Shown here piece after piece: positions 23,669 through 32,301 of a stretch of DNA of 64,000 nt. Under the pieces are notes generated by a model. The model had not been told where the DNA came from. It ran no database searches and saw only the letters and a list, made by a program, of their open reading frames with translations. Positions within the stretch are counted from its first letter, which is position 1, and each line of letters starts with the position of its first letter. The translations under genes were made by a program, and so were the position numbers. Location: positions 124,001 through 188,000 of the forward strand of contig JBJMMD010000022.1 in NCBI GenBank assembly GCA_045804965.1, given 5' to 3'. The stretch is from CAVTUU01 sp045804965. GTDB lineage: Bacteria > Chloroflexota > Chloroflexia > Thermomicrobiales > UBA6265.

Positions 23669-25279
23669 ATGTTGAGAAGGTTTGTTACCGCGGGCAATAG
23701 TGGAATGGGAGGCGGGGCGACCCGGGAAACCGGCCAACGTGGATATCACGCCAACATCGCCTTGGCCGTGATTGTCACCTGTCAATTGATGTTGATCCTC
23801 GATACGACGATCGTCAACATCGCCTTGCCGAATATCCAGCGCGGCCTGCACTTTAGCGACACTGGATTGTCCTGGGTGATCAATGCCTACACGCTGGCGT
23901 TCGGTGGTCTCTTGCTCCTCGGCGGGCGCGCGGGCGACATCCTCGGCCGCCGTCGCCTCTTTGTTGTCGGCATTGGTATCTTCAGCGCGGCCTCGCTGCT
24001 CGGTGGTCTCGCGACCTCGTCAGAATGGCTGATGGCGTCTCGGGCCGTGCAGGGCGTCGGGGCGGCTATCGCGGCACCGAGTGCGCTCTCCCTCATCGCG
24101 ACCACCTTTGCCGAAGGTCCGGCGCGAACCAAGGCGTTGAGCATATTCTCCTCGGTTTCGGCCGTGGGGGCATCGCTCGGTTTGATCGCGGGCGGCATGC
24201 TTACTTCGTGGGTCTCGTGGCGGTGGGTACTGTTCGTCAACGTGCCGATTGGCATCGTCATCGCCCTGCTCGCCCCGGTCTTCATCCAGGAGACTCCGCG
24301 ACGGGACGGCCACTTCGATATCACCGGCGCGATAACGTCCACGGTCGGCATGGTCTCGCTCGTCTACGGCTTCATCCGGGCCGCTTCCAATGGCTGGAGC
24401 GACGATGTCACCCTCGCCGCCTTCGCGGCCGCCATCATCCTGCTCAGCTTGTTCGTGACCATTGAAGCTCGCAAAGCGGAACCGATCCTACCCTTGCATC
24501 TCTTCGCGAACCGCAATCGCACGAGCGCGTACATCAACATGCTCCTCGTGCCGGCGACGATGTATGGCATGTTCTTTTTCCTCACCCAGTTCGTGCAGGA
24601 TGTGCTCGATTTCAGCCCCGTCGAGGCTGGCGTCGCGTTTCTGCCGGTGTCGTTCACGATCTTCGCCGTCTCGCGGGTGGTTGCCCGCCTGATCCCGCGC
24701 TTTGGTCCAAAACCGATCCTGATCACCGGCGCCGCCTTGATCACTACCGGCATGTTCTGGTTGACGAACGTCTCCGAAACGACATCCTACTTTTCCGGGT
24801 TGCTTGGTCCGATGTTCCTGTTCGGTCTTGGCGCTGGTCTCAGCTTCACCACGCTCAGCGTCACGATTCTGACCGGTGTCCGGCGTGAGGAATCCGGCGC
24901 GGCCTCTGGTCTGTTGCAAACCATGCAGCAGGTCGGCGGAACGCTGGGTATCGCCATCTTGGTCACGCGATTCGGAACGGTCAGCCGGAGCGCAGCCAAC
25001 GATGTCGTCGCCGGGGCCACGCCGGAGCTGCAAGCGCACCACGTAATGGCGGTGGCGATGAGCAGCGCCTTCATGGTGGCGACGATCGTCGCCACGCTCG
25101 CGCTCCTGGTGGCGATCCTCGGGATTACGTCGAACGCCTTGAAGCAACCGGCACGCGTGACGGGCGAGAGTCCCAGCCCGCTCCGCGAAATCCGTCCCTC
25201 AGGCTCCGAAGTGCCGGTCACCGCCTTCATGAGCCGTGCCGACGACGAACAGCCCGCGCGCGTCGAGCGCGTGGGATAA
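23669..25279 (+). CDS. DHA2-family MFS drug exporter (EmrB/QacA type)
   Basis: 536 residues from the ATG at 23669, preceded by AGAGGGAG and AAAGG. About 14 membrane spans. Span 1 carries the DHA2 residue pattern LMLILDTTIVNIALPNIQRG, followed by SWVINAYTLAFGGLLLLGGR and motif A (GGRAGDILGRRRLF). The antiporter motif C region is SLGLIAGGMLTSWVSWRWVLFV, shown here as two parts: GLIAGGML and SWRWVLFVN. The family exports hydrophobic drugs in exchange for protons. The substrate is unknown. It is a monocistronic plus-strand gene with no adjacent regulator apart from the broken ArsR gene 1.3 kb upstream. Confidence 0.92.
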   Translation: MLRRFVTAGNSGMGGGATRETGQRGYHANIALAVIVTCQLMLILDTTIVNIALPNIQRGLHFSDTGLSWVINAYTLAFGGLLLLGGRAGDILGRRRLFVVGIGIFSAASLLGGLATSSEWLMASRAVQGVGAAIAAPSALSLIATTFAEGPARTKALSIFSSVSAVGASLGLIAGGMLTSWVSWRWVLFVNVPIGIVIALLAPVFIQETPRRDGHFDITGAITSTVGMVSLVYGFIRAASNGWSDDVTLAAFAAAIILLSLFVTIEARKAEPILPLHLFANRNRTSAYINMLLVPATMYGMFFFLTQFVQDVLDFSPVEAGVAFLPVSFTIFAVSRVVARLIPRFGPKPILITGAALITTGMFWLTNVSETTSYFSGLLGPMFLFGLGAGLSFTTLSVTILTGVRREESGAASGLLQTMQQVGGTLGIAILVTRFGTVSRSAANDVVAGATPELQAHHVMAVAMSSAFMVATIVATLALLVAILGITSNALKQPARVTGESPSPLREIRPSGSEVPVTAFMSRADDEQPARVERVG

Positions 25280-25658
25280 GCGGGGCGTCTTGCGCGGAGT
25301 TCATATTCCACTCGGTCTTGGCACGTTCTGACGCGGTGCCGCCGCGTCGGTTGGCGCCGCGCGGCCTCAGCACAATCCCAGACTCTTCGAATGCTAGACT
25401 TGTCCGGTCATCCTCAATCGGTTTGTTTGTCTTTGGCGCTTGCAAGACTGCCTGGCCGGCACGATGCCCGAGCGAAGACGAAACGCGCCACCATCACAGG
25501 GTCAGGCAAGCGCAGCATGTGGTAAGGCGACCCACAAATCATCGCAAGACATCATCGACGGCGACCTCCCCGTCACCTCCGATGTCGCGGCGCTGCTGGT
25601 CCTGTGAGTGGTCCAATTGGCAGGCGGATGAGCTGTGACGTGGAGGATCGCCATTGAG
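25280..25658. other. Intergenic region, possible gene debris
   Basis: No complete gene. A short plus-strand stretch near 25523-25608 reads SSQDIIDGDLPVTSDVAALL and then a stop, protein-like but without a start. It may be debris of an older gene, and the call is weak. Confidence 0.3.
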
Positions 25659-26147
25659 ATGGATGGGCTCATGAATGACGCGAACTCGGCCGCTCGTACA
25701 AAAAACTCGAAAGTCATCAAAGCTCCTCGCGACGCCCTCTATCGATCATTCACTGAGCCGGCAGCACTGGCAGTGTGGCTTGCGCCGGGAGAGATGACCG
25801 GTAAGGTGCATGATTTCGACGCGCGAGTAGGCGGTGGATACCGGATGTCGCTCTTCTATCCTGCTTCGGAGCAGACGGCCCGTGGCAAAACCGCGGAGCG
25901 GGAAGACCGTTTCACGTCCAGATTCGTGGAACTTACGCCCCGGAGCAGAATTGTTCAGGCGATTACCTTCGACACGGATGATCCCGCCTTCTCAGGAGAG
26001 ATGACGATGGACGTCACGCTGGAGGAGAGAGACGGCTCGACAGAGGTCACCATCGTGTTTGAGCACATCCCGCCAGGCATCCGACCTGAGGACAATGAGT
26101 TGGGTACAGAATTGTCGCTCGAGAAATTAGCTCGATACGTCGAGTAA
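25659..26147 (+). CDS. SRPBCC (AHSA1-type) domain protein
   Basis: 162 residues from the ATG at 25659; a GTG at 25635 in the same frame and an ATG at 25671 are alternatives, and GGAGG at 25642 fits none perfectly. The fold signature is clear: KVIKAPRDALYRSFTEPAAL, VWLAPGEMTGKVHDFDARVG, GGGYRMSLFY, VELTPRSRIVQAITFDTDD and TEVTIVFEHIPPGI. AHSA1 proteins bind small hydrophobic molecules or Hsp90-like partners in a helix-grip cavity; bacterial members are often paired with ArsR regulators. Here no intact ArsR gene is adjacent. It converges with the GH15 gene. Confidence 0.82.
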   Translation: MDGLMNDANSAARTKNSKVIKAPRDALYRSFTEPAALAVWLAPGEMTGKVHDFDARVGGGYRMSLFYPASEQTARGKTAEREDRFTSRFVELTPRSRIVQAITFDTDDPAFSGEMTMDVTLEERDGSTEVTIVFEHIPPGIRPEDNELGTELSLEKLARYVE

Positions 26148-26217
26148 GAACGCGGCAGATCCAGTTTGGTCCACGACCCAACCCCACGGGCAGTAGGCAA
26201 CCTCAACCGCAACTAGC

Positions 26218-28032
26218 TCACCCCCGCGTGCCCATGTGCTCTCCGGTTTTTCGGACGGGGCGCCGCTCGCTCAGGGCGACGGCGGCCGTGATCAGGGAGA
26301 GATGGGTGAAGGCTTGGGGGAAGTTGCCGAGCTGTCGGCAGGCGATGGGGTCGTATTCTTCGGCAAGGAGACCGACATCGTTGCGGAGAGCGAGCAGGCG
26401 TTCGTAGAGTCCGCGGGCTTCATCGTAGCGGCCTTGCATGGCCAGAACTTCGACCAGCCAAAACGAACAGGGGAGGAACACACCTTCGCCCGGAGGAAGC
26501 CCGTCGACGCCTTCCTCTTTGGTCCGGTAGCGCAGGACGAAACCGTCAACGGTCAACTCGCGCTGTATTGCCTCCACGGTTGAAACAACTCGCGGGTCGG
26601 TGGCCGGGAGGAAACCGACAATCGGCATGAGCAGCAGGCTGGCGTCGAGGTGGTCTGAGCCGTACGACTGTGTGAAGGCTTGCTTGCGCTCGTTCCATCC
26701 GCAGGTGAGGACCTGTTCCTTGATTTCGTCGCGCAGTTGCTCCCACCGCTCGACCGGACCTTCGCGGCCGAATGTTTCGTGCATGCAGACGGCGCGCTCA
26801 AACGCCACCCAGGCCATCACTTTCGAGTGGGTGAAATGGCGGGCCGGTCCGCGCACCTCCCAGATCCCCGCGTCTTCCTGCCGCCAACCGTCCTCGAGCC
26901 AGGCGAGCAGCCTGCGGCACAGTGCCCAGCCGAACTGCGAAGGTTCGGCTCCGTGCGCGATCGTTTGGTAGGCAGCGTCCAGAATCTCGCCATAGACGTC
27001 GAGTTGCAATTGGGTCGAGGCGGCGTTGCCGATGCGCACCGGGTGGGAATGGCCAAACCCCGGCAGCCATTCCAGCGTCCGCTCGTCAAGCCGGCGCTCG
27101 CCGGCCAGACCGTACATGATTTGGACATCGGCCGGATCGCCCGCTACCGCGCGCAAGAGCCACTCGCGCCAAGCCATCGCCTCGTCCCGGTAACCGGCGT
27201 TCAGCATTGCGAGCAAGGTCAGCGTGGCGTCCCGGAGCCAGCAATATCGGTAATCCCAATTGCGCACGCCGCCGATACACTCCGGCAACGACGTCGTCGG
27301 CGCGGCCACAATGCCGGCGGTAGGGAGATAGGTGAGCGCCTTGAGCACGAGCAGCGAGCGATGGATGTCGTCGTGGCAGTCGCCTTTGTACTGGCAGGAA
27401 TTCGTCCAGTTGAGCCAGTACTCCTCGGTTTCGGTCAGCGCAAGTTCCGGATCAATCGCCGGTGGCACCAGCTCGTGGGACGGAAACCAGGTAAGCACGA
27501 ACGGGATCCGCTCCCCCGGCTCGATCTCGAACTCCGCAACGGTCGTCATATTCTCACCCCGGAGCTCGACCGGCGTGCGAAGACAGAGAGCGTCGGGTCC
27601 GGCGACCGCGAGCCGGGCGTCGCCGACGTGTCGGACCCAGGGCACGATCCGGCCGTAGTCGAAACGGATGATGAGCTCGGAGCGCATCGCCACCCGCCCG
27701 CGAAGACCCTCGACGATTCGGACGATGTCGGGCGCCATACCGCGAGGCGGCATGAAGTCGATAACGCGGACCTCACCGTCGTCGGTTTCGTAGTCGGTTT
27801 CGAGGATCAACGTGTCGTGGCGGTAGCGTCGCTCGGACCGCCGAACCTTGCCCGCCGGCGCGAGTAGCCAGCGGCCGTGCTTAGGCTCCCCGAGCAGTGC
27901 GGCGAAACAGGCGCCGGAGTCGAACCGGGGAAAGCAACACCAATCGATCGACCCTAAGCGGTGGACGAGCGCCGCCGATTGCAGGTCGCCGAGGAGCGCG
28001 TAGTCTTCAATTCGCCGCGTGTTCTTCGTCAT
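26218..28032 (-). CDS. GH15 family glucoamylase/trehalase-like enzyme
   Basis: 604 residues, normal for bacterial GH15. The N-terminal beta domain begins IEDYALLGDLQSAALVHRLG, with IDWCCFPRFDS. The (alpha/alpha)6 barrel starts near residue 265 with RNWDYRYCWLRDATLTLLAM. The second catalytic Glu is in LLAEEYDP near residue 565, after GEGVFLPCSFWLVEVLAMQG. Family enzymes release glucose from alpha-glucans or split trehalose; the RNWDYRYCWLRD form is common to the trehalase/glucoamylase group found in Actinobacteria and Chloroflexota. No signal peptide, so cytoplasmic. Which alpha-glucoside is used cannot be decided. Confidence 0.92.
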   Translation of the reverse strand: MTKNTRRIEDYALLGDLQSAALVHRLGSIDWCCFPRFDSGACFAALLGEPKHGRWLLAPAGKVRRSERRYRHDTLILETDYETDDGEVRVIDFMPPRGMAPDIVRIVEGLRGRVAMRSELIIRFDYGRIVPWVRHVGDARLAVAGPDALCLRTPVELRGENMTTVAEFEIEPGERIPFVLTWFPSHELVPPAIDPELALTETEEYWLNWTNSCQYKGDCHDDIHRSLLVLKALTYLPTAGIVAAPTTSLPECIGGVRNWDYRYCWLRDATLTLLAMLNAGYRDEAMAWREWLLRAVAGDPADVQIMYGLAGERRLDERTLEWLPGFGHSHPVRIGNAASTQLQLDVYGEILDAAYQTIAHGAEPSQFGWALCRRLLAWLEDGWRQEDAGIWEVRGPARHFTHSKVMAWVAFERAVCMHETFGREGPVERWEQLRDEIKEQVLTCGWNERKQAFTQSYGSDHLDASLLLMPIVGFLPATDPRVVSTVEAIQRELTVDGFVLRYRTKEEGVDGLPPGEGVFLPCSFWLVEVLAMQGRYDEARGLYERLLALRNDVGLLAEEYDPIACRQLGNFPQAFTHLSLITAAVALSERRPVRKTGEHMGTRG

Positions 28033-28511
28033 GTAGTTCGGCGCGGTCGGCGCGTATGTCTCCGTCGATCGGCGCGAAAGCGCCTCATTCTTTTACGACA
28101 CGCCGCGCAGCCAGGATTGGTTCGGCGCTGAACGCATCATATGCCATGGACAGGCGCACGCGGTATGGCGACTCGGACCGGGATCTCTTCGCCGTCATCA
28201 ACCTCCTTGGGCTCTGGCCACTCCGTCCGAGTGCCCTTGCCGGAATTACGACCGCCCTGGGTCTTTGCCCCTCGGTGCTCGACTAGCTCACCGCCGCTAC
28301 GACTTGCGCCCTCGCAAACTGACGTCCACTCAAGAGGACGAGATCCGCTCGTTCGCCGGGAGTAGGTGCTTGCGCTCTCGCGGCGGACTTCGGGTTCTCT
28401 CACGAAACGATTAGGGCCATCGTCCGAGGCAGGAAGGAACCGCTGAGTCTAGGAACGTCTGAGCGATCGCTTCAAGTTCCGCGGGTGAACCGAGCAAAAT
28501 CGCCCGGAGAC

Positions 28512-28544
28512 GGTGAGCAAATGGTGAGTGAACGGTGAGCCGTC
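28512..28544. promoter_or_regulatory. Three direct 11-bp repeats, PHO-box/SARP-like operator candidate
   Basis: GGTGAGC begins at 28512 and 28534, and GGTGAGT at 28523, each followed by four variable bases, giving three head-to-tail units of exactly 11 bp. On the other strand the units read GCTCACC or ACTCACC. Heptamer plus 4-bp spacing is the layout bound by PhoB/PhoP-type response regulators and by SARPs. It lies about 95 bp before the small protein gene at 28639. Otherwise the 606-base gap 28033-28638 has no supported gene. Confidence 0.5.
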
Positions 28545-28638
28545 GTCGTGGTGGTGGTGCTCACTCGCCGGCATGATGAAGGTGTCACCAGAGTGATCTG
28601 GGGACCGATTACAAGCTCGACAGCGAAGGAAGACGGCG

Positions 28639-28845
28639 ATGTTTGGACCGGAGATGGAGACGAAAATCCAAGTGATCACGTTCGACAATCAGCAGCGGTT
28701 GAAGCAGGCAGAGCGGCATCGCCGGTTCACACAAGCTATCGCTGGCGAGCAGCAAGCGGCCCAGCCGCAACACCACCGATTCGGCGACTTCGTCCGGCGG
28801 CTATCGTTCCGGAATCGGCCAGCGCCAACAGGAGCCGCCAGTTAA
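28639..28845 (+). CDS. Small 68-residue basic protein
   Basis: ATG with GAAGGAAG 6 bases upstream. Sequence begins MFGPEMETKIQVITFDNQQR, continues with a basic helix (LKQAERHRRFTQAIAG), a Gln/His-rich turn and FGDFVRRLSFRNRP. It has the same length and plan as the protein at 16587-16793. The three 11-bp repeats upstream suggest control by an OmpR-fold regulator. It converges with the large NB-ARC regulator gene. Function unknown. Confidence 0.6.
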   Translation: MFGPEMETKIQVITFDNQQRLKQAERHRRFTQAIAGEQQAAQPQHHRFGDFVRRLSFRNRPAPTGAAS

Positions 28846-28903
28846 CCAGTTGACAAAACACGGTCCCGACCTCTTGCGGATCGATCAAGGTTGGCGCTTG
28901 GCA

Positions 28904-31321
28904 TCACGACGGCGTCCTTGGCACCATCTCGGGAGCGGCTTCAGCGCTAATCTCCAGCGCGTCGTCAACCGCTTCTTCGTAGGTCATCCCGCTGCCTTCG
29001 CTCACCTTCGTATCGAATACTTCTTGCCCCAGACGGTCCTGTGTGGCGCGGCTGATGGCTTTCACGCTCGCCGCTTCCTGGATTCGGCCCACACCGCTGG
29101 ACTGCCTCGCGGCTTCAACCGCTCCGAGCAGGCGGGCGGCGCGCTCGGGTTGATCGAGCGCTAGAGCAACTCCGGCCAGGCCGCCGATCGCCCCTAATGT
29201 TGTTCGATCCAGTCGTAATCGCTGGGCGAGAAGTAGTCCCTCGGAAAAGTCGTGTGCGGCCAGCGCCGGTTGATCCTGGGCAAGGCCGGCGAGGCCCCGA
29301 ATAACGAGCACAAATCCGAGCTCGGATTCGGATTGGGCCTGACGAGCGACGCCGACGGTCTCGTCGAGCATCGCCACCGCTTGATTGACCCTACCAGCTT
29401 GCAGCCACGCACTGCCGAGGTTGCTCATGCAATTGATGACGAATCCCACATCGCCGACTTGACGGAAAAACAGTAACGCCTGCTCATAGTGGATTGCAGC
29501 CTGTTCAACCTGACCGGTGAATTCCGCGATCACCGCTTGACTGACTTGGACCAGTCCGAGCGCGTGCGGCGTTCCAACCCGCTCGGCGAGGTGGCGTTCA
29601 CGATCGGCGTAGGCGATGGCTCCTTCAAGATCGCCGAGCAACGCCGCTGCCCATGCCAGTTGCCATAGTGCCGTGACGCCCGCTTCATCGGGGGATTCTG
29701 CGTTGCCAGCCATGGCGGCATTGAGCCATTGACGAAGGTCACGCGGATAGGGCCGATCCGACCAGTAGTACGAGCTTTCAGTCAGCAGCCGGATGACTCC
29801 GGCTCGATCGCCGGATCCGAGCAGATAATCGATCGCGGCGCGCAGATTGGCCTGTTCCTCATCGAGTGTGCGGTACCAGGCTGTCCAGTTGCGGCCGATG
29901 CGCAGATCCACGCCGGCACGTTCCGCCAGCTGGATGCACCAGTCCGCATGCCGCCGATGCATTGCCGTCGCTTCGTCCGATTGCCCGAGGACCGACGCGG
30001 CAAATTCATGGATGGTATCCAGCATAGTAAGTCTGGGTTCGTCGGCAGCCGCAAGGGAGAGCGACAGGAGGCTGCTCTCGGCAAGCATCTCGATCGCCGG
30101 CGGCACGTCCAGGCCGGGATCACCGGTCACCGCTTCGGCGGCATCGAGGGAAAACCCGCCAGCAAAGACCGAAAGCCGTCGGAAAACTGTCTGCTCGCTT
30201 GGGCCGAGGAGATCGTAGCTCCAGGCGATCGCATCGCGAAGGGTCCGCTGGCGCGCTGGCGCATCCCGAGCGCCGGCGGTGAGCGCGGGGAGCCGATGAG
30301 TCAAACGCTCGAGGAGGGTCTTGGGTGGCAAGAGCCCAACTCGCGAGGCGGCGAGTTCAATCGCCAGCGGCAACCCATCCAGGCGACGGCAAATTCCGGC
30401 AATCGCGGCCGCGTTATGCGCATCGAGTGTGAAGCCAAAGGCTGCCTCCACGGCTCGATCGACGAAGAGTTGGACCGCAGCATTGCTCGAAAGCTCTGCC
30501 AGCGACGCCGTAGACTCGTCGCTGGGCGGCGCCGGAACGGGCAGAAGCAGAACCGGATAGACGTGCTCTCCTCGGAGCCGCAAGCGCACCCGGCTGCTCG
30601 CCAGAACTTTCACCGACGGGCAGGCCGGCAGGAATTCGGACAGCAGCGGCCCCCCATCCAGGAGATGTTCGAAGGTGTCGAGCACGAGGAGGAGGGAACG
30701 GTCGCGAAGAGAGGCCAGGAGGGCATCGCGTACTGGCAGGCGGGCATCAACAGCGATCCCCAGCGCATGTGTGATGGTTGGTTCGACCTGGTCGGGTCGG
30801 GTCAGCGGGGCCAAGTCGACGAAGGCAACGCCATCGCCAAAGGCGACGGAGACTTGCCGAGCGACCGCCAAAGCAAGCCGCGTTTTCCCAACTCCGCCCG
30901 GACCCGTGAGCGTGACGAGACGAACCGGCTCGCTTAACAAGAGGTCCGCGATCTGGGCGATGTCCTGATCTCGGCCAATGAGCGGATTTGGAGGCACGGG
31001 CATGGGACGCGTTGCCAAGGGAAGGGTTGTTGACCGGGAGGCTATGGCGCGGTGAGGACGCGGGGAAATGTCGGAGTGTTCCCGCAACTCGGGTCTGGCA
31101 GCGGCGAAAAGATCCGCCCGATCGCCATCGCTGAGACCAAGCCCTTCGGCAAGCAAGCGGACAGATTCGAGGCGAGGCGCAGTGCGAAGACCGCGTTCCA
31201 TATCGCTGACCGCACGAGCACTGACACCGGAGCGCTCGGCCAGTTCCTCCTGGCTCAGCCCAGCGGCGTGGCGGAATCGCCGAATGAGATGTGCAAGTTG
31301 TGACGTCTCAACAGGCGGCAT
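28904..31321 (-). CDS. XRE-NB-ARC-TPR transcriptional regulator
   Basis: 805 residues from the ATG at 31321; the frame is open to 31378, but the XRE domain fits the shorter start. Domains in order: an XRE helix-turn-helix (HLIRRFRHAAGLSQEELAER, GVSARAVSDMERGLR) at ~10-65, an NB-ARC/AAA-type ATPase with P-loop GPGGVGKTRLALA near 155 and sensor region RRLDGLPLAIELAASR near 325, then winged-helix and TPR-like helices to the C-terminus (LGDLEGAIAYADRERHLAER). Such AfsR/MalT-like proteins are large signal-dependent switches. There is no LuxR domain at the end. The inducer and target genes are not visible. Confidence 0.9.
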   Translation of the reverse strand: MPPVETSQLAHLIRRFRHAAGLSQEELAERSGVSARAVSDMERGLRTAPRLESVRLLAEGLGLSDGDRADLFAAARPELREHSDISPRPHRAIASRSTTLPLATRPMPVPPNPLIGRDQDIAQIADLLLSEPVRLVTLTGPGGVGKTRLALAVARQVSVAFGDGVAFVDLAPLTRPDQVEPTITHALGIAVDARLPVRDALLASLRDRSLLLVLDTFEHLLDGGPLLSEFLPACPSVKVLASSRVRLRLRGEHVYPVLLLPVPAPPSDESTASLAELSSNAAVQLFVDRAVEAAFGFTLDAHNAAAIAGICRRLDGLPLAIELAASRVGLLPPKTLLERLTHRLPALTAGARDAPARQRTLRDAIAWSYDLLGPSEQTVFRRLSVFAGGFSLDAAEAVTGDPGLDVPPAIEMLAESSLLSLSLAAADEPRLTMLDTIHEFAASVLGQSDEATAMHRRHADWCIQLAERAGVDLRIGRNWTAWYRTLDEEQANLRAAIDYLLGSGDRAGVIRLLTESSYYWSDRPYPRDLRQWLNAAMAGNAESPDEAGVTALWQLAWAAALLGDLEGAIAYADRERHLAERVGTPHALGLVQVSQAVIAEFTGQVEQAAIHYEQALLFFRQVGDVGFVINCMSNLGSAWLQAGRVNQAVAMLDETVGVARQAQSESELGFVLVIRGLAGLAQDQPALAAHDFSEGLLLAQRLRLDRTTLGAIGGLAGVALALDQPERAARLLGAVEAARQSSGVGRIQEAASVKAISRATQDRLGQEVFDTKVSEGSGMTYEEAVDDALEISAEAAPEMVPRTPS

Positions 31322-31698
31322 GGGCCGGCCCCAATGGCGGGATGTTTCCAAAGGCAACGCGCCAACGAATCGTAGCATTCCGTGAATCGCTCGACGTGAG
31401 TAGCTGAAGATATACCGGCTGGCGGCGCCGTGAAGCAGGAAAGAATGCCCCCCAGCGGATGACCCAAGGCTTCCTACTGAGTCGTTGGTAGCCGCCGCGG
31501 AGAGGCGTTACTATCCTCGCTTGGCGGAGCATTTGTCAGCACAGATGGACTCGCGCGGCTACGGCGTCCCGTTTAGAAACCCGCGAGTGAAAAGGTTGAG
31601 ATCGTTCTCTCGACTGGTTGCGCTTCCGCAGCTAAGATCGCGCCCGTCACGCTGCCTACTCCGGACTTTTGCGCCGCCGCCTAGGGCCGGAAGCCCCT

Positions 31699-32220
31699 TT
31701 AGGTGTAGGTCGCCAATTCCGGCAAGTACTGCGCTGTGCTTGGATCGTCGAGCTCGGCGAGCAGACCGGCGAAGTTGAGCGACTTCCGGTCGAAGGAGAC
31801 GCTGTCGCGGCTCCACGCGGTTGGGTCACCATCCCAGCCGAGCTCGATCCCGTTGCAATCCGGATCGCGCAGATAGATCGCTTCGTGCGTGCCGTAATCC
31901 GCGGCGGCATCGATCGACCAGCCGTGGTCGAGCACGCGCGTGAGGGCAGCGGCGAGATCGCGGCGCTCTGGGTAATTGAGCGCGAAGTGCTGGAGTCCGA
32001 TCGACCTCTCCGATAACGCGGCATCGCCTGCGCTCTCGACGGCTTTGAGCACGATAGTGTGGTAATAGTCGCTGGCGGAAAAGTAGGCGAATGCCTTGTC
32101 CGCATGCCGCAGATCAAATCCCAGCACATCGCGGTAAAAGCGCACCGCGCGATCGAGATCGCTCACGCCGAGACTGATGTGGCCGATGCGGATACCGGAC
32201 GGAATGGGCGCGAAGGTCAT
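31699..32220 (-). CDS. VOC family protein (glyoxalase/extradiol dioxygenase fold), copy A
   Basis: 173 residues from the ATG at 32220. Two beta-alpha-beta-beta-beta modules; the metal-ligand pattern is His in IGHISLGVSDL, His in LQHFALNYPE and Glu in NGIELGWDGDP. It closely resembles the 173-residue protein at 34400-34921 in order and C-terminus (LPELATYT against LPGLAVYT). That family includes CatE-like catechol 2,3-dioxygenases. The substrate is unknown. The 377 bases upstream (31322-31698 lies after the gene end) hold no other supported gene. Confidence 0.83.
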   Translation of the reverse strand: MTFAPIPSGIRIGHISLGVSDLDRAVRFYRDVLGFDLRHADKAFAYFSASDYYHTIVLKAVESAGDAALSERSIGLQHFALNYPERRDLAAALTRVLDHGWSIDAAADYGTHEAIYLRDPDCNGIELGWDGDPTAWSRDSVSFDRKSLNFAGLLAELDDPSTAQYLPELATYT

Positions 32221-32301
32221 GCTTGGATTCTTCCCCTTCTCACGGACACGACCATTGGTATACGGCAATCGACATCATACCTGCTCCGCAACGCCACCCG
32301 G

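Noticed and set aside
26680..27867. Long plus-strand open frame opposite the GH15 gene
   Set aside because: The minus strand carries all the GH15 motifs; the antisense frame is open only because of GC-rich codon bias and has no recognisable domain.
28541..28565. GTGGTGGTGGTG run after the 11-bp repeats as a fourth repeat unit
   Set aside because: It breaks both the 7-base core and the 11-bp period, so it is treated as separate low-complexity DNA.
29729..30937. 402-codon plus-strand frame opposite the NB-ARC regulator
   Set aside because: The opposite strand has a P-loop, XRE and TPR helices in order; the plus frame is low-complexity Arg/Gln/Gly without a family signature.
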